A stretch of 64,000 bases of DNA from Microbacterium algeriense. GTDB lineage: Bacteria > Actinomycetota > Actinomycetes > Actinomycetales > Microbacteriaceae. Positions within the stretch are counted from its first letter, which is position 1. Each line of letters starts with the position of its first letter. A model generated the notes under the pieces. It made no database searches and was not told the DNA's origin. It saw nothing but the letters and a program-made list of their open reading frames with translations. This document shows, in pieces, positions 47,674-57,391 of the stretch. A program made the translations under genes and the position numbers. The stretch is from assembly GCF_008868005.1 (NCBI RefSeq), contig NZ_WAAO01000002.1, forward strand, positions 806,001 through 870,000. Direction: 5' to 3'.

Positions 47674-49038
47674 ATGAACGATCGAGAGCGCGCTCTCGAC
47701 GCCGCCCACCGCCGTGCGACGGAGTTCCTCGGGACTCTCGCCGATCGACCGGTCTGGCCGCGCGCGAGCCTGGACGACATGCTGTCGGCGTTCGACGGAC
47801 CGCTGCCTGCACACGGGGCGGATGCCGCGGACGTCGTCGACGAGCTCGCCGCGAAAGCCGATCCCGGACTCGTCGCGATCCCCGGCGGCCGCTTCTTCGG
47901 GTTCGTGATCGGCGGCACGCTGCCCGCGGCGCTCGCGGCGGACTGGCTCGTGTCCGCCTGGGATCAGAACTCGGGATCCTCGGTGCTGACACCCGCCACC
48001 GTCGCCGTCGAGCGGATAGCCGGCCGATGGATGCTCGACCTCTTCTCCCTGCCGGAGACCGCGAGCGTGGGCTTCGTCACGGGCGGACAGCTCGCGAACT
48101 TCACCTGCCTCGCGACCGCACGCCACGCGGTGCTGGCGCGCATCGGGTGGGACGTCGCGGAGCAGGGCCTTCGCGCCGCACCGCCGATCCGCTTCGTTGT
48201 CGGCGCAGACCGGCACGGATCCATCGATCGCGCCGCGCGATTCCTCGGGATCGGGCGCGGCGAACTGATCGTCGTCGACTCCGACGACCAGGGCCGGATG
48301 CGAGCGGATGCGCTCGAGCGCACTCTCGCGGATGGGTCAGGTCCGCTCATCGTGTGCCTTCAGGCCGGCGAGGTGCACACCGGCGCCTTCGACGACTTCG
48401 GCCGCCTGATCGAGGTCGCCCGGCGACACGACGCCTGGGTGCACGTGGACGGCGCTTTCGGCCTCTGGGCCGCCGCGTCCCCCGCCCTGCGTCACCTGAC
48501 GGCGGGCATGGAGGATGCGGACTCCTGGGCGACGGATGCGCACAAGACGTTGAATGTGCCCTACGACTGCGGCATGGCGATCGTTCGCGACCCCGCGGAC
48601 TCGATCGCCGCCTTCCGCACCGGAGGCGACTACCTCATCTACTCCGGCCTCGATCCGTGGGACGTGACCCCCGAGCTGTCCCGACGTGCGCGGGGTGTGC
48701 CCGCATGGGCAGCACTGCGCAGTCTCGGCAGGTCCGGCGTCGCCGACCTGATCGATCGACTGCATGCGAACGCGGTGGCGATGACCACCGGCCTCAGATC
48801 GATCGCCGGCGTGCAGATCCTCAACGTCGTCGACTACACCCAGGTGATGTTCCGCGTCGGGTCGGACGACGACACGCGAGCCCTGGGGGCGGCGATCCTC
48901 GCCGAAGGCACGGCGGTGGTGACCGGCGCCGAATGGCGGGGGCACGCCGCGTTGCGCTGCTCGATGTCCTCATGGGCGACCACGACCCCCGACGTGGACC
49001 GCACCGTACAGGCGATCCGTAGTCTGATCGACCCCTGA
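47674..49038 (+). CDS. PLP-dependent group II decarboxylase-like enzyme
   Basis: 454-aa fold-type I PLP enzyme of the aromatic/glutamate decarboxylase group. Evidence: SVGFVTGGQLANFTCLATARHAVL, ADRHGSIDRAARFLGIG, VHVDGAFGLWAAASP (Asp contacting the PLP ring), and the Schiff-base lysine in SWATDAHKTLNVPYDCG. The substrate cannot be read from sequence; aspartate, tyrosine/DOPA or another amino acid are possible. It is on the plus strand, opposite to yebC, and inserted between yebC and the PLP-synthesis genes pdxTS. Start ATG with GGTGGGAG upstream. Confidence 0.88.
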   Translation: MNDRERALDAAHRRATEFLGTLADRPVWPRASLDDMLSAFDGPLPAHGADAADVVDELAAKADPGLVAIPGGRFFGFVIGGTLPAALAADWLVSAWDQNSGSSVLTPATVAVERIAGRWMLDLFSLPETASVGFVTGGQLANFTCLATARHAVLARIGWDVAEQGLRAAPPIRFVVGADRHGSIDRAARFLGIGRGELIVVDSDDQGRMRADALERTLADGSGPLIVCLQAGEVHTGAFDDFGRLIEVARRHDAWVHVDGAFGLWAAASPALRHLTAGMEDADSWATDAHKTLNVPYDCGMAIVRDPADSIAAFRTGGDYLIYSGLDPWDVTPELSRRARGVPAWAALRSLGRSGVADLIDRLHANAVAMTTGLRSIAGVQILNVVDYTQVMFRVGSDDDTRALGAAILAEGTAVVTGAEWRGHAALRCSMSSWATTTPDVDRTVQAIRSLIDP

Positions 49039-49119
49039 CCCTGCTGCCGGCCTCGCACACCCGCCCTGCTAACGTCGAGGCACCTCTGCACAGGGGGACG
49101 TCATGACCCGGAGGGCACG

Positions 49120-50046
49120 ATGAAGGCAGGAGCAGACCGCCGCCGGCCCGCGTGGACGAGCCTTCCCGCCGCGCTCCGCACGCGGATCCTCCGTGCGGTC
49201 GGTGGGGAATACGTCCGGGACGAGCCCGCCCACGGCGGGTTCAGCGCCTCCTACGCCGGGGTCCTGACGACCACCACCGCTCGGGCGTTCGTCAAGGCGT
49301 GCGCCGCCGACGGGCACGCGGACTCACTGCGCTTCCTCCGCGCCGAGCTGCACACGCTCTCCCACCTGCCGGAGGGGATCGCCCCGCCCCTGCACGCCGC
49401 CATCGACGATGCGACGGGGGCCGCGCTCATCATCGATGCGATCGACGGACACCATCCAGGGAACCCCTGGACGCCCGAGGATCTGACGGCCGTCGCGCAG
49501 ACGCTGCGCGCCGTGTCGGGCACGCGGGCACCGGTCGAGCTGCCGCGCGCGGAGGACGACATGGTGCCCGGCTTCACCCGCTGGAGAGAGATCGCTGTCG
49601 ACTCCCGACTCCGCGCCGGCCTTCCTGACCGTCTTCGCGGCGCCCTCCCCGAGCTGCTCCGGATCGAGGACGGCTTCGCCCAGGCCGTGCACGGAGAAAC
49701 CATCGTGCATGACGATGTGCGGGCCGACAACATCCTCATCAGCGACGGGCGCGCGCACCTGCTGGACTGGCCGCACGCGCGCAGGGGCGCCGCCTGGACG
49801 GATCTGCCCTGTCTGCTGCCGAGCATCGAGGCCGCGGGAGGACCGAGGTGCGAAGACGCATGGCGCACCTTCGAGGAGCACGGTGCGCCGTCGCAGACCG
49901 CGATGCTGCCCGTCATCTCCGGTTTCGCGTCGTTCCTGTGGTGCCAGCAGGCTCAGCCGGAGATCCCGCAGCTGCCGGGACTCCGCGCCTTCCAGCGGAC
50001 ACAGGCGCTCCCTGCACTGCGCTGGCTCGGCGGGTTGCTGCCCTGA
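49120..50046 (+). CDS. APH-family phosphotransferase
   Basis: 308-aa protein kinase-like fold of the aminoglycoside phosphotransferase family. N-lobe with GGFSASYAG and the Lys in ARAFVKACAAD; C-lobe with the catalytic loop IVHDDVRADNILI (Asp and Asn) and the metal-binding Asp in AHLLDWPHARRG. The canonical HGD is HDD here. Antibiotic resistance should not be assumed; many members act on sugars or amino alcohols. TAACGT (49070-49075) is a possible -10 box. GGAGG precedes the ATG. A six-codon frame (MTRRAR) ends over this start. Confidence 0.82.
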   Translation: MKAGADRRRPAWTSLPAALRTRILRAVGGEYVRDEPAHGGFSASYAGVLTTTTARAFVKACAADGHADSLRFLRAELHTLSHLPEGIAPPLHAAIDDATGAALIIDAIDGHHPGNPWTPEDLTAVAQTLRAVSGTRAPVELPRAEDDMVPGFTRWREIAVDSRLRAGLPDRLRGALPELLRIEDGFAQAVHGETIVHDDVRADNILISDGRAHLLDWPHARRGAAWTDLPCLLPSIEAAGGPRCEDAWRTFEEHGAPSQTAMLPVISGFASFLWCQQAQPEIPQLPGLRAFQRTQALPALRWLGGLLP

Positions 50047-50078
50047 GCCACGGCGCGGCGACGCCGCCCGATGCCGTG

Positions 50079-50679
50079 CTACCGCATCCCGGCGTCCGCC
50101 ACCGCACGGGCCTTCGCGAGGAATCGCTCATGGAAGCGCGTCTCACCGTCGACCTCCGGATGGAAGCTCGTGCCGAGCAGACTCCCCTGCTCCACGGCGA
50201 CGACCGTGCCGTCCGCGAGCGACGCGAGCACCTCGACGTCCGCGCCCACGCGCTCGACGATCGGCGCCCGGATGAAGGTGGCGCGCACCGGCGCCTGTCC
50301 GAGCGCCGGCACGCTGAGCTCGGTCTCGAACGACTCGGTCTGACGCCCGAAGGCGTTGCGCCGGACGTCGATGTCCATCCCGCCGAAGGACTCCTGTCCC
50401 TCGATGCCGTCCAGCACCGTGTCGGCGAGGAGGATCAGACCAGCGCACGTGCCGTACACCGGCAGACCCGCTTCGATCGCGTCGCGGATCGGCTGCTGCA
50501 TCCCGAACGTCCGGGACAGCTTGTCGATCACGCTCGACTCCCCGCCGGGGATCACCAGTCCGTCGACAGAGGACAGCTCGCCGGGTCGACGCACCGGCAC
50601 GACGTCGGCGCCGAGCCCGGACAGCAGGGCGGCATGCTCGCGCACGTCGCCCTGCAGCGCGAGAACGCCGACCCGTGTC

Positions 50680-50690
<11 letters not shown>
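50079..50690 (-). CDS. pdxT: Pyridoxal 5'-phosphate synthase glutaminase subunit PdxT
   Basis: Supplies ammonia to PdxS. The 203-aa class I glutaminase has [31 protein letters not shown], the nucleophile in [11 protein letters not shown] and the His-Glu in [10 protein letters not shown]. It overlaps the end of pdxS by 11 bp, so the two subunits are translated together. Convergent with the phosphotransferase gene (32 bp apart). Confidence 0.96.
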
Positions 50691-51570
<880 letters not shown>

Positions 51571-51600
51571 GGTGTGCTCCTGTGGATGATCCGAAGGCGT

Positions 51601-51618
51601 GTTTGATCTAGATCAAAC
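51601..51618. promoter_or_regulatory. Palindromic operator between pdxS and pdxR
   Basis: GTTTGATCTAGATCAAAC, a perfect 18-bp inverted repeat, lies in the 89-bp divergent region. It abuts TAAGTT (51616-51621 on the minus strand, with the extended TGc), a -10 candidate for pdxS, and sits ~22 bp before TAGAAT (51640-51645), the -10 candidate for pdxR. The best guess for the protein that binds it is PdxR, the MocR-type regulator encoded next door, which would make this one site controlling both arms. Confidence 0.75.
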
Positions 51619-51659
51619 TTAGCACTGTCGGATCCGACCTAGAATCGTCGAGGAGGATC

Positions 51660-52967
51660 ATGAGCGACCAGATCACAGGGACCACCGCGTCGGACATCGC
51701 CGACAGCGTGCGCGCCCTGCGCGAGCGCGGAGTCCTCCGCCCGGGAAGCGTCCTTCCCCCGGTCCGAGAACTCGCGGCCACACTCGGCGTGAACCGCAAC
51801 ACGGCGGTCGCTGCGTATCGGCAGCTCGCACAGGCCGGCCTCGTGGTCTCCCGCGGGCGCGCCGGAACCGTGGTCGCCGGTCTGGAGACCGTGGCGCAGG
51901 AGGGGTACGCGCCGGACACCGTGCTCCGAGACATCGGCACCGGCAACCCGGATCCGCGCCTCATCCCGGATCCCGCTCCTGCCCTCATGACGATCGCCTC
52001 CCGCCCGGTGCTCTATGGCGAGCCGGTGATCGATCGCGGGCTCGAGGAATGGGCGCGGGACTGGATGTCCGGCGATCTGACCGACGTCGACTTCCGCATC
52101 ACCGTGACCAGCGGTGCCGTCGATGCGGTCGAGCGCCTGCTCGCTCAGGCGCTCATGCGCGATGACGCGGTCGCGCTCGAGGACCCGTGCTTCCTCGCCA
52201 GCATCCACACCGTGCGACTGGGCGGATACCGCGCCGTCGCCGTGCCGGTCGACTCCCAGGGCATGACCGTGGACGGGCTGAAGGCGGCGCTGGAGGCGGG
52301 CGTCCGCGCCGTGATCTGCACTCCACGGGCGCAGAACCCCACGGGAGCGAGCCTCACGGCCGCTCGCGCAGCAGAACTGCGGGCGGTGCTCGCGGAGCAC
52401 CCGTACGTGCTCATCATCGAGGACGATCACTTCTCGATGCTCTCGCAGCGCCCCTACGAATCGCTCATCGGCCCGGAGCACCGTCGCTTCGCCCTCGTGC
52501 GCTCGGTGTCGAAGTTCCTCGGGCCGGACATGTGCCTCGCGATCGCGGCGACGGATGCGGAGACCGCCGATCGCCTCGGTATGCGTCTGAGCCCCGGCAC
52601 CACCTGGGTCAGCCACCTGCTGCAGCGCCTGGCCCTCACCCAGCTGACCGACGCGTCCGTCATGGCCGAGGTCGCCGACGCCGCCTCGCACTACGCGGAG
52701 AGGAACACCGCCTTCGCGGAACTGCTGCGCGACAGCGGCATCGCCGCCACCGCATCGGACGGTCTCAGTCTGTGGGTCGAGTTCCCGCTGCCGGCCCGCG
52801 CGATCGCGGAGCGCCTGATGCGGCGCGGCTGGCTCGCCAGGACGGGCGACGACTTCGCCCTCGACGAGCGCGCTGAGCCCTCCCACCACCTGCGCCTCAC
52901 CGTGCACGACCTGTCCGACGACGACGCCGCGACCCTGGTCGCAGACCTCGTCGCGGCCGCGCGATGA
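51660..52967 (+). CDS. pdxR: MocR-family regulator of pyridoxine synthesis
   Basis: 435-aa GntR/MocR fusion. N-terminal winged helix (~residues 1-75) with VLPPVRELAATLGVNRNTAVAAYRQL as the recognition region, a short linker, and an aminotransferase-like domain that senses PLP: CTPRAQNPTGASL, VLIIEDDHFS and the lysine in VRSVSKFLGPDM. Homologues activate pdxST and repress themselves. ATG with GAGGAGG upstream and TAGAAT as -10. Convergent to none; pdxY follows 46 bp downstream in the same direction. Confidence 0.93.
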   Translation: MSDQITGTTASDIADSVRALRERGVLRPGSVLPPVRELAATLGVNRNTAVAAYRQLAQAGLVVSRGRAGTVVAGLETVAQEGYAPDTVLRDIGTGNPDPRLIPDPAPALMTIASRPVLYGEPVIDRGLEEWARDWMSGDLTDVDFRITVTSGAVDAVERLLAQALMRDDAVALEDPCFLASIHTVRLGGYRAVAVPVDSQGMTVDGLKAALEAGVRAVICTPRAQNPTGASLTAARAAELRAVLAEHPYVLIIEDDHFSMLSQRPYESLIGPEHRRFALVRSVSKFLGPDMCLAIAATDAETADRLGMRLSPGTTWVSHLLQRLALTQLTDASVMAEVADAASHYAERNTAFAELLRDSGIAATASDGLSLWVEFPLPARAIAERLMRRGWLARTGDDFALDERAEPSHHLRLTVHDLSDDDAATLVADLVAAAR

Positions 52968-53013
52968 CCACCCGTCGCGGGCACCGGCCCGCCCCGAACG
53001 AAAGAGTCGGAGA

Positions 53014-53865
53014 ATGAAGATCCTCTCCATCCAGTCCGCCGTCGCCTACGGCCATGTGGGCAACTCCGCCGCCGTGTTCCCGCTGCAGCGCATCGGCGTC
53101 GAAGTGCTTCCGGTGTACACGGTGAACTTCTCCAACCACACCGGCTACGGCGCCTGGCGCGGGCCGCTGATCGCGCCGGACGACGTGCGCGAGGTCATCA
53201 CCGGCATCGAGGAGCGCGGCGTGTTCGGGCAGATCGACGCGATCCTCAGCGGCTACCAGGGCGGGGAGGGCATCGGCGACGTGATCATCGACGCCGTCGC
53301 CCGCGTGAAGGCCGCGAACCCGGACGCCGTCTACGCCTGCGACCCCGTGATGGGAAACGCCAAGTCCGGCTGCTTCGTGGCTCCGGCCATCCCGGTGCTG
53401 CTGCGGGAGCGCGTCGTGCCTGTCGCCGACATCATCACCCCGAACCAGTTCGAACTCGGCTTCCTCACCGACACCGAGCCGGACACGCTCGAGTCCACAC
53501 TCGCCTCGGTCGATCTCGCGCACGCGATGGGACCGCGCACCGTGCTCGTGACCAGCGTCGAGCGCCCCGACCGCGAAGAGGGCACGATCGAGATGCTCGC
53601 CGCGGACGAGCATGGGGCGTGGCTCGTGCAGACCCCGCACCTGCCGATGAAGGCGAACGGATCCGGCGACGTGACGGCAGCCCTGTTCACGGCGCACTAC
53701 GTCGAGACCGGCAGTGCGAAGGTCGCGCTCGAGCGCACGGCATCCAGCGTGTACGACCTGCTCAAGGCGACCCTCGAGTCCGGAGAGCGCGAACTGCAGC
53801 TCGTCGAGGCGCAGGAGTTCTACGCCCATCCGCGGATGCAGTTCACCGCGCGTCAGGTGCGCTGA
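53014..53865 (+). CDS. pdxY: Pyridoxal kinase
   Basis: Salvage enzyme that phosphorylates pyridoxal (and perhaps pyridoxine) to PLP. The 283-aa ribokinase-fold protein has ILSIQSAVAYGHVGNSAAVF, the substrate loop YTVNFSNHTGYGAW, YACDPVMGNAKSG, ITPNQFELGFL, and the anion hole/catalytic base KANGSGDVTAALF. With pdxST and pdxR it makes the locus a self-contained B6 supply (synthesis, salvage, regulator). GGAGA precedes the ATG. Confidence 0.95.
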   Translation: MKILSIQSAVAYGHVGNSAAVFPLQRIGVEVLPVYTVNFSNHTGYGAWRGPLIAPDDVREVITGIEERGVFGQIDAILSGYQGGEGIGDVIIDAVARVKAANPDAVYACDPVMGNAKSGCFVAPAIPVLLRERVVPVADIITPNQFELGFLTDTEPDTLESTLASVDLAHAMGPRTVLVTSVERPDREEGTIEMLAADEHGAWLVQTPHLPMKANGSGDVTAALFTAHYVETGSAKVALERTASSVYDLLKATLESGERELQLVEAQEFYAHPRMQFTARQVR

Positions 53866-53880
53866 CCACCCCGCCCACCC

Positions 53881-54121
53881 CGGTCCCTGAGACCCTGGGT
53901 CCCGCCCACCCTGGGTCCCTGAGCTTGTCGAAGGGCCCACCCGGAGTCCCTGAGACCCTGGGTCCCTGAGACCCTGGGTCCCTGAGCTTGTCGAAGGGCC
54001 CACCCGGAGTCCCTCCGACCCTGGGTCCCTGAGCTTGTCGAAGGGCCCACCCGGAGTCCCTCCGACCCTGGGTCCCTGAGCTTGTCGAAGGGCCCTGCAC
54101 AGGACGCTTCGACAAGCTCAG
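53881..54121. repeat. Direct-repeat array A with an inverted copy (dispersed-repeat type)
   Basis: Within the 484-bp stretch between pdxY and the HIT gene, the core CCTGAGCTTGTCGAAGGG occurs four times (GAGCTTG beginning at 53921, 53984, 54031, 54078; the last three are 47 bp apart), joined by variants of CCACCCGGAGTCCCT and CCTGGGTCCCTGAGA. An inverted copy, CTTCGACAAGCTCAG, stands at 54107-54121 and can pair with 54076-54090 in a 15-bp stem with a 16-base loop. That stem may act as a terminator for pdxY. The core resembles an intergenic repeat I have seen in other Microbacteriaceae. It has no coding potential I trust. Confidence 0.85.
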
Positions 54122-54340
54122 CGACCCAGTCGGGGTACGGCAAAGAAGCAGCTCAGCGACCCAATCGGGGTACGGCAAAGAAGCAGCTCAGCGACCCAAT
54201 CGGGGTACGGCAAAGAAGCAGCTCAGCGACCCAATGGTGTACGGCAAGGAAGCAGCTCAGCGACCCAACCGGGGTACGGCGAAGAAGCAGCTCAGCGACC
54301 CAGTCGGGGTACGGCAAGGAAGCAGCTCAGCGGCCCGCCG
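54113..54340. repeat. 35-bp tandem repeat array B
   Basis: Six units plus a partial one, starting at 54113, 54148, 54183, 54218, 54252, 54287 and 54322; spacing 35 bp, once 34. A unit contains GCAGCTCAGCGACCCA followed by a short variable spot (GT/AA/AC) and CGGGGTACGGCAAAGAA. The first unit includes the tail of the inverted copy of array A, suggesting that B arose by tandem duplication from A. The units differ by few bases and have no unique spacers, so it is not a CRISPR array. The 35-bp period breaks the reading frame. Confidence 0.85.
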
Positions 54341-54349
54341 AGCGGAAGG

Positions 54350-54892
54350 TCAGCGGTCGGAAGCGGGCCAGGCCGCAGAGACGGCCTCGCGCACCTCGCC
54401 GAGGAGCTGCGGGAGAGCCTTCGTCTTCGCGATGATCGGGAAGAAGTTCGCGTCCGAGCGCCACCGCGGCACCACGTGCTGGTGCAGATGCGCGTCGACG
54501 CCCGCGCCGGCGACCGCTCCCTGGTTCATCCCGAGGTTGAAGCCGTCGCAGTGCGACACCTCGCTCAGCACCCGCATCGCGGTCTGCGTGAGCGCGCCGA
54601 TCTCGGCGACTTCCTCCGGAGTGGCCTGATCGTACGTCGCGATGTGACGGTAGGGGCAGACCAGCAGGTGCCCGGAGTTGTACGGGAACAGGTTGAGCAG
54701 CACGTACGCCGTCTCGCCGCGCGCCACGATCAGCCGCTCCGCATCGGGGAACTTCGGCGCCTCGCAGAAGGGGCACTCCTCGCGCAGCGGCTCGGGCCCC
54801 GCCTGGATGTACGCCATCCGATGCGGGGTCCACAGCCGCTGGAACTCGTCCGGCACTCCGGCGAGGTGCGCAGCGTCCTCCAGGTCAGCCAC
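54350..54892 (-). CDS. HIT-family hydrolase/AP4A phosphorylase-like protein
   Basis: 180-aa member of the histidine triad superfamily, which acts on nucleotide phosphodiester or phosphoramidate bonds. Catalytic triad in VDAHLHQHVVPRW; ARGETAYVLLNLFPYNSGHLLVCPYRH is the conserved first half; CPFC near residue 40 suggests a zinc site as in actinobacterial AP4A phosphorylases. It follows thrS directly (27 bp), the conserved thrS-HIT pair. Downstream, where pgsA and the phosphatidylinositol mannoside genes are found in mycobacteria, there are only repeats. Confidence 0.93.
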   Translation of the reverse strand: MADLEDAAHLAGVPDEFQRLWTPHRMAYIQAGPEPLREECPFCEAPKFPDAERLIVARGETAYVLLNLFPYNSGHLLVCPYRHIATYDQATPEEVAEIGALTQTAMRVLSEVSHCDGFNLGMNQGAVAGAGVDAHLHQHVVPRWRSDANFFPIIAKTKALPQLLGEVREAVSAAWPASDR

Positions 54893-54919
54893 GGCGGGAC
54901 TCCTGCGCTGGCCGGGGGA

Positions 54920-56923
54920 TCACGCCAGGTCCTCCGCTTTCAGCACGAGAGCGTGCGAGGCGATCGCCGCTCCGATCCGTCGCACGGCATCGGCCACCGG
55001 CACGCCGTTCTCCTGCGTGCCGTCGCGGAAGCGGAACGACACGGTCCCCGCGGCACGATCCTGCTCGCCGACGATGAGGATCAGCGGGACCTTCGCGGTG
55101 GTGTGGTTGCGGATCTTCTTCTGCATCCGGTCGTCGGAGTGATCGACATCCGCTCGCACGCCCGCCGCGCGCAGCTGCGCGATGACGTCGTCGAGGTAGT
55201 CGCCGTACTGCTCCGCCACGGGCACGCCCACGACCTGGCTCGGCGCGAGCCACAGCGGGAAGTCGCCGGCATAGTGCTCGAGGAGGATCGCGAAGAAGCG
55301 CTCGACGGAGCCGAGGAGCGCCCGGTGGATCATCACGGGCCGGTGCTTCTGTCCGTCGGGACCGGTGTACTCCAGCTCGAAGCGGTCGGGCTGATTGAAG
55401 TCGAGCTGGATGGTCGACATCTGCCAGGTGCGGCCGATCGCGTCGCGCGCCTGCACCGAGATCTTCGGACCGTAGAAGGCCGCGCCGCCCGGGTCGGCGA
55501 CGAGTTCGAGTCCGGACTCGATGGCGACCTCGCGCAGGGTGTCGATCGCCGTCGACCACTGCTCGGGCTCGCCGAGGAACTTCGGGTTGCCCTCCTCGTT
55601 CGTCGAGAGCTCGAGGTAGAAGTCGTTGAGCCCGTAGTCGCGGAGCAGGTCGAGCACGAGGTTCAGGTTGGTGGTGAGCTCCTCCTTGACCTGATCCTGG
55701 GCGACGTAGATGTGCGCGTCGTCCTGGGTCAGGCCGCGCACGCGGGTCAGCCCGGAGAGCGTGCCGGACTTCTCGTAGCGGTAGACCGTCCCGAACTCCG
55801 CCAACCGCAGCGGCAGCTCCCGGTAGGAGCGCCCGCGCGAACGGAAGATGAGGTTGTGGAACGGGCAGTTCATCGGCTTCAGGTAGTAGTCCTGGCCCTG
55901 GCGGGTGATGTTGCCCTCGTCGTCGACGATCTCGTCGAGGTGCATCGGGGGGAACATGCCGTCCGCGTAGGTCTGCAGGTGCCCCGACGTCATGAAGAGA
56001 TCCTTCTTCGTGATGTGCGGGCTGTTGACGAGGTCGTAGCCGTTGCGCAGCAGGTGCTTGCGCAGGTTCTCCTCGATCTCGTAGCGGATGATGCCGCCCT
56101 TGGGATGGAACACGGCCAGTCCCGAGCCGATCTCGTCCGGGAACGAGAACAGGTCCATCTCGGCGCCGAGCTTGCGGTGATCACGGCGCTCGGCCTCGGC
56201 GATGCGCTCCTGGTAGGCGCGCAGCTCGTCCTTGGTCGGCCATGCGGTGCCGTAGATGCGCTGCAGCTGCGGGTTCTTCTCGCTCCCCCGCCAGTAGGCG
56301 GCGGCGATGCGGGTGAGGTCCCAGCCGTTGCCGACCATGCGCGTGTTGGGCAGGTGCGGGCCGCGGCAGAGGTCCTTCCAGACGACTTCGCCGTCGCGGG
56401 TGGTGTTGTCGTAGATCGTCAGCTCGCCCTCGCCGACTTCGACGGACGCGCCCTCGGCGATCTCCCCTTCGGCACCGGCCGAAGGGCCCTTGAGGCCGAT
56501 GAGCTCCAGCTTGAACGGCTCGTCAGCGAGCTCGGCGCGCGCCTCTTCGTCGGTCACGACACGGCGGACGAAGCGCTGCCCCTCTCGGACGATGCGCTGC
56601 ATCTCCTTCGTGATCGCCTTGAGGTCCTCCGGCGTGAAAGGGGTCTCGACGCCGAAGTCGTAGTAGAAGCCGTCGGTGATGGGCGGACCGATGCCGAGGT
56701 TCGCCTGCGGGTTGATGCGCTGCACCGCCTGCGCGAGCACGTGCGCGGCCGAGTGGCGCAGGATGTTCAGGCCGTCGGGGCTGTCGATCGTGACGGGCTC
56801 GACCTCGTCGGTCTCGGTGACCGTCGCGGCGAGGTCCTTGAGGACGCCGCCGACGCGCATGGCGACGACGTTTCGGTCAGAGAACAGGGCGAAGCCGTCG
56901 GTCGGCTGGGCGTTTTCAGGCAC
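54920..56923 (-). CDS. thrS: Threonyl-tRNA synthetase
   Basis: Class II synthetase of 667 aa. TGS domain at the N-terminus (residues ~1-70), editing domain with [17 protein letters not shown], catalytic core with [33 protein letters not shown] (motif 2) and [16 protein letters not shown] (motif 3 neighbourhood), and the anticodon-binding C-terminal domain ([20 protein letters not shown]). GTG start with GGAG upstream. TAGCCT at 56950-56955 (minus strand) is a likely -10. No T-box is seen. Confidence 0.97.
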   Translation of the reverse strand: MPENAQPTDGFALFSDRNVVAMRVGGVLKDLAATVTETDEVEPVTIDSPDGLNILRHSAAHVLAQAVQRINPQANLGIGPPITDGFYYDFGVETPFTPEDLKAITKEMQRIVREGQRFVRRVVTDEEARAELADEPFKLELIGLKGPSAGAEGEIAEGASVEVGEGELTIYDNTTRDGEVVWKDLCRGPHLPNTRMVGNGWDLTRIAAAYWRGSEKNPQLQRIYGTAWPTKDELRAYQERIAEAERRDHRKLGAEMDLFSFPDEIGSGLAVFHPKGGIIRYEIEENLRKHLLRNGYDLVNSPHITKKDLFMTSGHLQTYADGMFPPMHLDEIVDDEGNITRQGQDYYLKPMNCPFHNLIFRSRGRSYRELPLRLAEFGTVYRYEKSGTLSGLTRVRGLTQDDAHIYVAQDQVKEELTTNLNLVLDLLRDYGLNDFYLELSTNEEGNPKFLGEPEQWSTAIDTLREVAIESGLELVADPGGAAFYGPKISVQARDAIGRTWQMSTIQLDFNQPDRFELEYTGPDGQKHRPVMIHRALLGSVERFFAILLEHYAGDFPLWLAPSQVVGVPVAEQYGDYLDDVIAQLRAAGVRADVDHSDDRMQKKIRNHTTAKVPLILIVGEQDRAAGTVSFRFRDGTQENGVPVADAVRRIGAAIASHALVLKAEDLA

Positions 56924-56981
56924 TGATCACTCCATCTGGGTCTGGATCTAGGCTACTCGCCCGCTCGGGGGCTGCTGACCG

Positions 56982-57341
56982 TCACCCGGCGGTCTCGGTC
57001 CCGGAGGATCCGGCGGTCGGCGCGAAGATGATGATGGCCGCTCCGGCCAGTGCCACGGCGGAGCCGATCACGTCCCAGGTCGTGGGGCGGAACCCGTCGA
57101 CGATGACGCCCCAGGCGAGCGACCCGGCGATGAAGATCCCGCCGTACGCGGCCAGCACGCGACCGAAGTTCGCATCCGGCTGCAGAGCCGCAACGAACCC
57201 GTAGGCCCCGAGTGCCATGACGCCCAGGACCGCGAACAGCCAGCCGCGGTCCTCCTTCACCGCCTGCCAGATGAGCCAGGCCCCGCCGATCTCGGCGACG
57301 GCGGCCAGGAGGAAGAGCACGATGATGCGCAACACGGTCAT
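56982..57341 (-). CDS. YnfA/UPF0060 family membrane protein
   Basis: 119-aa small membrane protein with four hydrophobic segments ([77 protein letters not shown]). [10 protein letters not shown] and YGGIFI(A) are family signatures; relatives belong to the small drug/metabolite transporter fold but no substrate is known. GTG two codons earlier is an alternative start; neither has a clear ribosome binding site. Confidence 0.88.
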   Translation of the reverse strand: MTVLRIIVLFLLAAVAEIGGAWLIWQAVKEDRGWLFAVLGVMALGAYGFVAALQPDANFGRVLAAYGGIFIAGSLAWGVIVDGFRPTTWDVIGSAVALAGAAIIIFAPTAGSSGTETAG

Positions 57342-57391
57342 CACCACAGTGTGTCAGCCGCGATCTCCGACGACGACGGTAGCGTGGGCGC

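Noticed and set aside
49120..50046. Aminoglycoside resistance gene
   Set aside because: It has the general APH fold, but the catalytic HGD is HDD and there is no match I can make to a known resistance subgroup. Function left open.
54113..54340. Tandem repeats resembling a CRISPR array
   Set aside because: The units are contiguous 35-bp repeats that differ by single bases; there are no unique spacers and no cas genes.
53853..54435. Open frames across the repeat region (96-117 codons on both strands)
   Set aside because: They exist because the repeats lack stops; periods of 35 and 47 bp change frame, there are no ribosome binding sites, and the peptides are low-complexity.
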